From: Candidatus Accumulibacter iunctus
Lineage (GTDB): Bacteria > Pseudomonadota > Gammaproteobacteria > Burkholderiales > Rhodocyclaceae
DNA: 12,251 bases
Reading direction: 5' to 3'
NCBI GenBank assembly: GCA_002345025.1
Contig: DDUX01000054.1
Location: forward strand, 48,744-60,994
Shown here: piece by piece, positions 7,243 to 12,251 of the stretch
How the letters are laid out: every line of letters starts with the position of its first letter
Position numbering within the stretch: position 1 is the stretch's first letter
Notes under the pieces: generated by a model
What the model was told of the DNA's origin: nothing
Seen by the model: only the letters and a program-made list of their open reading frames with translations
Databases searched by the model: none
Position numbers and translations under genes: made by a program

Positions 7243-7563
7243 TCAATCGTTGCCGCTCCGGAAGCCCAGCAACTGCAACAGGCTGGCGAAGAGATTGAAG
7301 ATCGAGACGAACAGCGTCACGGTGGCCAGCACGTAGTTGGTCTCACCGCCATGGATGATGTGACTCGTCTCATAGAGGATGAGACCGGACATCAGCAGCA
7401 CGAAGGCGGCGGAGACCGTCAGCGACAGCGCGGGAATCTCGAAGAAGACCGCCGCCAGGCCGGCAAGGAAGGCGAGCAGGATTCCGACCAACAGGAAGCC
7501 GCCCATGAAGCTGAAGTCCTTCTTCGTCGTCAGTGCGTAGGCCGACAGCCCGACATGACTCAT
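7243..7563 (-). pseudogene. YccA-like Bax-inhibitor-1 protein, C-terminal half only
   Basis: The 106-residue product aligns with the second half of YccA/BI-1 proteins. After MSHVG it goes straight into LSAYALTTKKDFSFMGGFL, which in E. coli YccA lies near residue 117 of 219. The family ending GGETNYVLATVTLFVSIFNL follows. Only the last three membrane helices remain; the N-terminal tail, which in E. coli governs FtsH handling of YccA, and the first helices are gone. The start at 7563 has a very good ribosome site (AGGAG, six bases away), so it may be an internal deletion that kept the native start. The frame also stays open upstream to 7683, but that stretch has no similarity. A short protein may still be made and could drive the two downstream genes by coupling. 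Confidence 0.75.
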
Positions 7564-7599
7564 TGCAGTCTCCTGCGGTTGAATACGAGGGTTCACAAC

Positions 7600-7629
7600 A
7601 AAAAAAGGCGCTGGCGGAGCGGTGCCAGC
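7600..7629 (-). terminator. Intrinsic terminator, minus strand
   Basis: On the minus strand a GC-only-but-one stem of six base pairs (GCTGGC with GCCAGC; plus-strand arms 7610-7615 and 7624-7629) with an eight-base loop is followed after three bases by seven T residues (plus-strand A run 7600-7606). It lies 41 nt after the end of the UspA-like C-terminal fragment and before the ribosome site of the YccA-like gene. It probably ended transcription of a former usp gene. If it works, transcription from the promoter-like repeat at 7808-7846 would be reduced before reaching the YccA-like gene. Confidence 0.7.
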
Positions 7630-7670
7630 CGGTAGCCCGAGCAACCTGAGCACGGCGATGCTCGTGGTGC

Positions 7671-7781
7671 CCGAACCAAGCATGGCCCAGCCAAGTGCGT
7701 GATTTTACTGGTCACCAAGCCGAACGACAGGCTTTCCGTGCGACCACTGCCGCGACTGCCGACGACGATGCTGCGGCAATC
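7671..7781 (-). pseudogene. Universal stress protein (UspA) C-terminal fragment
   Basis: Thirty-seven codons on the minus strand read as the end of a classical UspA domain: the last beta strand (CRSIVVGSRG), then the ATP-loop spacing G-2-G-9-G (first Gly codon at 7760, last at 7721), then VTSKITHLAG in place of the usual SVTxKVxHLA helix, and CLVR for the final strand. The Ser/Thr after the last Gly is Leu. No stop follows where UspA proteins normally end; the frame runs on through the terminator to 7593. Upstream the similarity stops at about 7781 and the frame passes into the promoter-like repeat at 7808-7846. No start codon for a usp gene is present, so this is a remnant. Confidence 0.7.
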
Positions 7782-7807
7782 AAACACAGGAAAACCGGCG
7801 GGACCAA

Positions 7808-7846
7808 CGAAAGTATATGAGCCATCATCGCGCAGCGTCAATATCG
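7808..7846 (-). repeat. Promoter-like 39-nt repeat, copy A
   Basis: On the minus strand this holds TTGACG (7841-7836), an 18-base spacer and TATACT (7817-7812), close to the sigma-70 consensus. It matches copy B at 10965-11003 in 34 of 39 positions, while the sequence on either side does not match. It lies 26 nt in front of the UspA C-terminal fragment and would transcribe toward the terminator at 7600-7629 and the YccA-like set. Both copies can also be read in frame as LTLxDxGSYTF, so a coding origin is not excluded. The remaining 140 or so bases up to the MFS gene stop (7847-7989) hold nothing I recognise. Confidence 0.75.
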
Positions 7847-7989
7847 ACCCGGGAACACAAGTCTTGACGCATGACCCTGCCGAATCGGACCCGTTTGCCG
7901 GAAGCCCCCGCTTTGGTCGCTGATGCGGCCAGATCGCAGGGGTCTGTAGGCAAGTGAGCGCTGGTTGCGCGGGTGGTGTGGGGTCCACT

Positions 7990-9351
7990 TCAGTTTGCAG
8001 CGCTGATGAATCGCGGTGATGCGACCGATGCTACCTTGTCAAGCCGGTCGGCGCGCAGCGCGGCGCGCCGACCGCGCGCCACCTGTACGCTGGAGAGCAG
8101 GAACAGTCCGATGACGAAATATCCGCCGGTCAGCAAGAGGGCGCTGCGGTGGTCGCCGTCGGATGCCCAGGTGACGATGCCATAGGAGAGCGGTCCGGCG
8201 ATGGACGACAGCTTGACCGACAGTCCCCAGAAGCCGTAGAACTCGGCCAACCGGGACGACGGGGCGAGTAGCCCCACCAGCGCGCGGCCAGCCGATTGCG
8301 TGGCGCCCATGCACAGGCCGGCGAGACTCGCCGCGATCCAGAACAGCGTTTCGCCGGCCGCAGCAATCGGTGCGGCCCAGGCGATCAGCACGGCGAAGAT
8401 CCAGCCGACGAGGGTCAGCGCGATGGCGCGCACATGACCGATGCGATCCTGCACATAACCGAGACCGAAAGCACCGATGGCGGCCGTGATGTTCACGGCG
8501 AACACCAGCAGCAAGGTCTCGCGCGTGCCGAAGCCCATCGCCTGTCCGGCGTAGACGGCCGCCAGGGTGATGACGGTCTGAATGCCGGCCTGGTAAAACA
8601 GGCTGCACAGGAGGAAGCGGGCGAGATCGCCGAATCGCCGGGCCTGTCGCAGGGTGTTCCCGACTTCGTGCCAGGCTGCGGCGAGTGGCGCCGCACACGG
8701 AACAGGATCGGTCGTGCGCGGCACGGCGCGCTCCTGCAGCAGCAGAAAGGTCGGCAGGCTGGCCAGCGCAAAAATCCCGGCGGTGATCAGCATCGTCACC
8801 GGCACGAACTCCGATGCGACATGCCCCTGCGCTTCGGCCCAGGTGACATAGGTCAGGCACAGTCCGAGGGTCAGCAGTCCGCCGAGGTAGCCGAGGCTCC
8901 AGCCCCAGCCCGATACCCGGCCCAGGGCGCGCGGTCGGGCGAGCTCCGGCAGGAAGGCCGCGATCAGGTTCTCGCCGCTGCCGAAGAAGAAGTTGGCGGC
9001 GATGACGCAGGCGACGGCATACCACAGCAACTCAGGCTGAGCAAAGCAGAGCAGGGCGGTAGACAGGGCGCAGCCCACGGTGGAGATGGCCAGCAGTTTC
9101 TTCTTGGCCGCGTGCCGATCGGCGTAAGCCCCGATCAGCGGTCCGGAGAGGAGAATCAAGAGATACGAGACTGACAACGAGGCGGTCCAGGCGAAGGTGG
9201 CCCATGGCGTGTTGCCCGCGACCACCGCGACGAAGTAGGCGTTGAACAGCGCAGTGATGACCACGGTGGTGAAGCCGGAATTGGCGAAGTCGTACATCGC
9301 CCAGGCCCACAGCTCGCGTGGTCTGACACCGGGTTGCAATACGTCCTTCAC
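7990..9351 (-). CDS. MFS transporter, UMF1 / Atg22-like family
   Basis: A 453-residue twelve-helix transporter of the major facilitator superfamily. The N-terminal signature WAMYDFANSGFTTVVITALF (residues 16-35) is typical of the UMF1 family, related to yeast vacuolar effluxer Atg22. The motif-A-like loop GPLIGAYADRHAAKKKLLA follows at 70-88, and a second one (GYVQDRIGHVRA) marks the C-terminal half. The substrate of bacterial members is not established. The start is GTG at 9351, with GGAGG eight bases upstream and a GTGA overlap with the small ORF before it. It ends the hydrolase - small ORF - MFS unit. The C-terminal tail (ARGRRAALRADRLDK) is basic and soluble. Confidence 0.9.
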   Translation of the reverse strand: MKDVLQPGVRPRELWAWAMYDFANSGFTTVVITALFNAYFVAVVAGNTPWATFAWTASLSVSYLLILLSGPLIGAYADRHAAKKKLLAISTVGCALSTALLCFAQPELLWYAVACVIAANFFFGSGENLIAAFLPELARPRALGRVSGWGWSLGYLGGLLTLGLCLTYVTWAEAQGHVASEFVPVTMLITAGIFALASLPTFLLLQERAVPRTTDPVPCAAPLAAAWHEVGNTLRQARRFGDLARFLLCSLFYQAGIQTVITLAAVYAGQAMGFGTRETLLLVFAVNITAAIGAFGLGYVQDRIGHVRAIALTLVGWIFAVLIAWAAPIAAAGETLFWIAASLAGLCMGATQSAGRALVGLLAPSSRLAEFYGFWGLSVKLSSIAGPLSYGIVTWASDGDHRSALLLTGGYFVIGLFLLSSVQVARGRRAALRADRLDKVASVASPRFISAAN

Positions 9352-9503
9352 AGGAACAACCTCCGCCGCCGCAGATTCTGCACCACCCAGAGCGCCGGCA
9401 GCGCGGCGACGACATGCTTGCGTGTGTGGTCGCTGACGCCGCCGCCGGTCAGTGCGAACACCGGTCGATCGGAGAAGTCGAAGAGCAGCGCGAGCAGGCT
9501 CAT
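9348..9503 (-). CDS. Short ORF (51 aa), probably the tail of a larger membrane protein
   Basis: A 51-residue ORF starting at 9503 by ATGA overlap with the hydrolase gene and ending by GTGA overlap with the MFS gene, with a strong ribosome site (GGGAGG, six bases away). It therefore looks translated. The sequence FDFSDRPVFALTGGGVSDHT, then RKHVVAALPALWVVQNL, resembles from memory the C-terminal end of a roughly 250-residue bacterial membrane protein family that ends FALTGGxVSxHTxKHxxAAL. If that is right, the first 80% has been lost by a deletion that joined its tail to the hydrolase stop. It has one hydrophobic segment and a run of arginines at the end. The family assignment is tentative. Confidence 0.6.
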   Translation of the reverse strand: MSLLALLFDFSDRPVFALTGGGVSDHTRKHVVAALPALWVVQNLRRRRLFL

Positions 9504-10714
9504 CCCGTCGCCTCCCGCTCCGCCAGCAGCCGATCGATCACCCGCCACAGCCGCCACAGGTCGGGCAGGTCTTCGCGCCAGAAGCCCCAGGAGAACAGGC
9601 TGGAAAAACTCAGATCGACATGCCCGAGGACGCGATGGATCAGGAATACTTCGGCTTGGCCCTCAGACACGGCGGCGGACAGCGCCAGGCTTTCCGGGTA
9701 GGGGATTAGGTTGTCGTTGCGGCCATGTACCAGCAGGAGCCGCGCCTGCAGCGGCTTCAGGTCGTGGTGGGCGAGATTCAGGCGCTCCATGTCTGCGCGC
9801 ATGGCCTCGGGCAACCCGGCCAGCAGCTCGGGGAAACGCGCCGGGTCGCTGTTGACGGCAAGCGCATAGACCGCCTTGCCTTGCGCGCTCAGTCCGGCCG
9901 CGAGCGGTGCCAGATCGGCTTCGGGGTCGCGGCCGCGCAGTGCCACCATGCGCTCGAAGCGTTCTCCATCACTGGTGTCGGCCAGGTAATCGAGGCTGGC
10001 ATGGACGAGCACCATTCGGCCGGTGTCGTCCGGGGTGATGTGCCGCCACCGGCCTTCGTGCTCGAACCAGCCGGTGGTGAAGAAGCGCATCGCGCGTGGC
10101 AGGTCGTGGTAGCCGCCGAGACCGACGACGAAGCGCACCCGTTCGCGGATGTCGGCTTCGAGCGCGGCGAGCAGCGCGGGACCGACCGCGTAGCTGAAGG
10201 CGAACATTCCGGCGCGGCCGTCGGTCGCAAGTTCGGGGCGGTCGGCCAAATAGCCGAATGCATCGGCTATTTCCCGCGCATCCGACGGGCGCACGCGCAT
10301 CTGGCGGAAGCCCGGCATTTCCGGCGCCAGCACCGCGAAGCCGGCGCGCGCCAGAGTGGTGGCAAAGGCGATGAAGCGCGGGTCGTCCTTGGCCAGCGGC
10401 ACCGCGCCGGGTACGGCGACCAGGGCGGCGCGCGCGCAGCGAACGGTGCAGGCTTCGAACGGAACGGGCAGATAAAGGTCGGCGCGGCGCGCACGCCCCG
10501 CTACCGTGTAGGCAACGGTTTGCCGCAGCGGCGCGGGCGTCGCCTGCTTGAGCCTTGAAGCGCCCTCGGCTGCGGCGATGTCCTGCAATACCAAGGCGGC
10601 CTCGTAGTGTCGCGTCGGGGCGCAGCCGGCCAGTACGAAAAGGAACGGGATGAGGAGCGCGGCAGCGCGCCTGGCGCGGCAAGCCGCTTGCCAGCCTTGG
10701 TTCAACTCGGGCAT
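9500..10714 (-). CDS. Alpha/beta-hydrolase lipoprotein
   Basis: A 404-residue protein. Residues 1-31 form a lipoprotein signal: basic ACRARR, a hydrophobic stretch AALLIPFLFV, then the lipobox LAGC with Cys31 as the lipidated residue. The rest has an alpha/beta-hydrolase layout. The likely nucleophile is Ser174 in the elbow AFSYA, where the usual first Gly is Ala. The acid is probably Asp334 in LLLVHGRNDNLIP, and the base His365 in LGHVDLSF. The substrate is unknown; an esterase or lipase role at the membrane is a guess from the fold. ATG at 10714 was chosen because it begins the signal peptide; the frame is open further upstream over the ligase fragment. The ribosome site is weak. It heads the overlapping hydrolase - small ORF - MFS unit. 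Confidence 0.85.
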   Translation of the reverse strand: MPELNQGWQAACRARRAAALLIPFLFVLAGCAPTRHYEAALVLQDIAAAEGASRLKQATPAPLRQTVAYTVAGRARRADLYLPVPFEACTVRCARAALVAVPGAVPLAKDDPRFIAFATTLARAGFAVLAPEMPGFRQMRVRPSDAREIADAFGYLADRPELATDGRAGMFAFSYAVGPALLAALEADIRERVRFVVGLGGYHDLPRAMRFFTTGWFEHEGRWRHITPDDTGRMVLVHASLDYLADTSDGERFERMVALRGRDPEADLAPLAAGLSAQGKAVYALAVNSDPARFPELLAGLPEAMRADMERLNLAHHDLKPLQARLLLVHGRNDNLIPYPESLALSAAVSEGQAEVFLIHRVLGHVDLSFSSLFSWGFWREDLPDLWRLWRVIDRLLAEREATG

Positions 10715-10917
10715 CGCTGACCCAGGCTGCGTTTCCCGATGCAACAACGCACGCTTCGCTCTTTCTTCGGGTCGCGGCGCAGCATCTTGCCGATGGGCGA
10801 CTTCGGCAGCGCTTCGCGGAACTCGTCGTGATTCGACACCTTGTACCCGGTCGGATTCGCATGGCAATGCGCGACCACAGCCTCCGCCGCAAGCGCCGGG
10901 CTCTTCTTCAGCATCAT
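10702..10917 (-). pseudogene. Acyl-CoA ligase (FadD-like) C-terminal fragment
   Basis: Seventy-one codons from ATG 10917. About the first 48 match the very end of long-chain acyl-CoA synthetases of the ANL superfamily: LKKSPALAAEAVVAHC, then GYKVSNHDEF, then the A10 motif LPKSPIGKMLRR with the catalytic lysine. The normal protein has about 550 residues; the adenylation domain and most of the C-terminal domain are missing. After LRRD the sequence turns into an unrelated tail ending at 10702, overlapping the hydrolase start by 13 bases. It cannot be an active ligase. Copy B of the promoter-like repeat lies 48 bases upstream, so the scrap may be transcribed as leader of the hydrolase unit. Confidence 0.75.
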
Positions 10918-10964
10918 GGTGCGGATTCCCTGTGCGCAAAGTATGGAAGACCCAACGGTGCAGG

Positions 10965-11003
10965 CAAAAGTATATGAGCCCTCATCAAGCAGCGTCAATC
11001 TCG
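10965..11003 (-). repeat. Promoter-like 39-nt repeat, copy B
   Basis: On the minus strand it holds TTGACG (10998-10993), an 18-base spacer and TATACT (10974-10969), the same boxes and spacing as copy A at 7808-7846; 34 of 39 bases agree. It points toward the acyl-CoA ligase fragment, the hydrolase, the 51-aa ORF and the MFS transporter, and is the best promoter candidate for that unit. In frame it reads LTLLDEGSYTF, against LTLRDDGSYTF in copy A. No longer similarity continues on either side. Confidence 0.75.
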
Positions 11004-11059
11004 CGCTTGCACCCCGGAACCTCGCAAAAGTCAGAGAAGTCATCCGCATCCTCGCCGCA

Positions 11060-11108
11060 GTGCCCTGGGCCATCCGCCCGGTCTGCCCGGGCGGATGGCC
11101 CAGGGCAC
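11060..11108. repeat. Perfect 22-bp inverted repeat (hairpin)
   Basis: Arms 11060-11081 and 11087-11108 are perfectly complementary, with a five-base loop. The arms begin GTGCCCTGGGCCATCC and are extremely GC-rich. It starts 36 nt beyond the cdsA stop on the minus strand and lies upstream of the promoter-like repeat. It may act as a factor-dependent terminator or mRNA-stabilising end for cdsA, or be a REP-type dispersed palindrome. No T run follows on either strand, so a classical intrinsic terminator is unlikely. Confidence 0.85.
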
Positions 11109-11143
11109 GAGTCGTGCGACGACGGGCAATGTTCGGAGAGCGC

Positions 11144-12112
11144 TCATGGACTCCAGCCACAGCGCAGCAGGTAGTAGAAGACCGGTGCCGAGAGGCAGAG
11201 CGAGTCGAGGCGGTCGAGCATGCCGCCGTGACCCGGAATCAGCGAGCCCCAGTCCTTGATTCCGCGCTGCCGCTTCAGTGCCGACAGCAGCAGGCCGCCG
11301 ACGAAGCCGAGGACGCCGAGCAGCAGCGAGATCATCGCTGCCGCGGCGGTCGTGAACGGCGTCAGCGGCGCCAGCCAGGCACCGAGCACGCAGGCGCTCA
11401 GGATGCCGCCGACGGTGCCCTCGACGGTCTTCGCCGGCGACAGACGGGGCGCGATCGGGTGCCGGCCGGCGAGCTTGCCCCAGAGGTACTGCAGGACATC
11501 GCCGACCTGCACGACGAGCAGCAGAAAGACGAGCAGCCAGGTATTTTGCTGCTCGTCGCCAGGCAGCGTCAGCAGGGCGGGAATGTGCGAGATGCCATAG
11601 ACGCAGAGCAGCAGCCCGGCCTGCAGTGGGCGAAAGGACAACCACAGCTTGCCGGCAGCGCCGCGCAGCAGTCCGCAGAGCGGCAGGACGAGCAGGACGT
11701 AGAGCGGAATCAGGCTGCCGAACAGCAGGCCGGCTGCGCCGCAGAGCAGCAGATACTGCAGCGGCAGGACGATCCCGAAACTGCTCCAGCGCAGTGCTCG
11801 CGGAATGGCCGCAGCGACATCGCCAGCGAGGAACTCGCGCAGTGCCGCCAGCGATGCCAGCGCAAAGAGCAGGATCACCCCCGGCCGCCCGGCCAGCAGC
11901 GCCAGACCGAAGGCGATGGCGATCAGCCACCAGCCGTCGATGCGCTCGTTGAGATTGTCGATCAGCGCATGCGGTTGCCGGCGTGCCAGCAGCAGCCGGA
12001 GCAGCCGGGCGACCAGCGTTGCCAGCAGCAGCACGACGGTGATGCCGCCGACCATTCGCCACGCTTCGCTCGGCAGTTGCGGCAGCAGTTCGGTGTCGCG
12101 CCACCATTCCAT
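11144..12112 (-). CDS. cdsA: Phosphatidate cytidylyltransferase CdsA
   Basis: A 322-residue membrane enzyme that makes CDP-diacylglycerol from CTP and phosphatidic acid, the branch point of phospholipid synthesis. The CDS signature is complete at residues 277-303: SALKRQRGIKDWGSLIPGHG, followed by GMLDRLD, keeping the K-D, H-G-G and D-R-x-D residues. Eight or so hydrophobic helices precede it. An additional conserved region, VGDVLQYLWGKLAGRHPIAP then LSPAKTVEG, lies at about 203-231. ATG at 12112 is preceded by no clear ribosome site, and the stop of the upstream gene lies 16 bases away, so coupling is likely. At 322 residues it is somewhat longer than the E. coli enzyme (285), mainly at the N-terminus. 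Confidence 0.95.
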   Translation of the reverse strand: MEWWRDTELLPQLPSEAWRMVGGITVVLLLATLVARLLRLLLARRQPHALIDNLNERIDGWWLIAIAFGLALLAGRPGVILLFALASLAALREFLAGDVAAAIPRALRWSSFGIVLPLQYLLLCGAAGLLFGSLIPLYVLLVLPLCGLLRGAAGKLWLSFRPLQAGLLLCVYGISHIPALLTLPGDEQQNTWLLVFLLLVVQVGDVLQYLWGKLAGRHPIAPRLSPAKTVEGTVGGILSACVLGAWLAPLTPFTTAAAAMISLLLGVLGFVGGLLLSALKRQRGIKDWGSLIPGHGGMLDRLDSLCLSAPVFYYLLRCGWSP

Positions 12113-12128
12113 GCCCGGCAGCGTCGGC

Positions 12129-12251
12129 TCAGCGGCCGCCGCCGGGCGCTGGCTGCTGCCGGCGGTGCCAGTCGGTGAGCAGGGCGATCTCCGGTGCGCC
12201 GATGGCGACCGCCGGTCGGGCGCGCCGCACCAGGGCCACGGCCTCGGCTGC
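12129..12251 (-). CDS. 3' end of an unrecognised gene upstream of cdsA (partial)
   Basis: A minus-strand frame is open from the window edge to a TGA at 12129-12131, giving 40 residues (AAEAVALVRRARPAVAIGAP, then EIALLTDWHRRQQPAPGGGR). The 16-base gap to cdsA and the same direction suggest one operon. The tail is soluble and Arg/Pro-rich. I do not recognise the family; genes next to cdsA are often lipid-synthesis genes, but this fragment does not show it. Confidence 0.55.
   Translation of the reverse strand, partial: AAEAVALVRRARPAVAIGAPEIALLTDWHRRQQPAPGGGR

Noticed and set aside
10841..12178. 445-codon plus-strand frame
   Set aside because: Antisense of cdsA, whose signature is complete; the product is Gln/Glu/Arg-rich and crosses the hairpin and the promoter-like repeat.
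1..12251. CRISPR arrays, tRNA or rRNA genes, intact transposases
   Set aside because: No regularly spaced repeats, cloverleaf-type sequence, rRNA motifs or transposase-like proteins were seen on either strand.

Overview
The window reads as a high-GC betaproteobacterial chromosome segment. The protein families and their wording resemble Rhodocyclales, possibly a Candidatus Accumulibacter relative. That placement is an impression from gene content and GC-rich third codon positions, not a search result.

Positions 1-5906, plus strand, are the distal part of a large Mrp/Mnh-type cation/proton antiporter operon. In order they hold the last codons of an upstream gene, mnhB, mnhC, three different NuoL/M/N-like (MrpD-like) proton-channel subunits, a conserved-looking 86-residue membrane protein between the second and third, and a 63-residue soluble protein. 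Nearly every junction is an ATGA or similar overlap, so the genes are probably translated as one coupled unit. No MrpA and no E/F/G subunits lie in view; they would have to be upstream. The operon runs into the 5' part of a universal stress protein (UspA) gene that breaks off before the next convergent gene.

Positions 6153-7846, minus strand, hold a compact set: a YccA-type Bax-inhibitor-1 protein reduced to its C-terminal half, a DUF2062 membrane protein and a YqaA/DedA-type VTT-domain membrane protein. In front of them are a UspA C-terminal fragment, an intrinsic terminator and a strong sigma-70-like promoter sequence.

Positions 7990-10714, minus strand, are a three-gene overlapping set: an alpha/beta-hydrolase lipoprotein, a 51-residue ORF that looks like the tail of a larger membrane protein, and a UMF1-type MFS transporter. 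In front lies the C-terminal scrap of an acyl-CoA ligase, again preceded by a copy of the same 39-nt promoter-like repeat.

Positions 11060-12251 hold a perfect 22-bp stem hairpin, then cdsA (phosphatidate cytidylyltransferase) and the end of one more minus-strand gene.

The most unusual part is 5.9-11.1 kb. It contains at least four gene fragments and two copies of a 39-nt element (34 of 39 identical). Each copy sits 26-54 nt in front of an orphan C-terminal gene fragment. Two UspA halves lie 1.6 kb apart on opposite strands. This looks like a rearrangement zone, and the element may be either a mobile promoter or the end of an unrecognised small mobile element.
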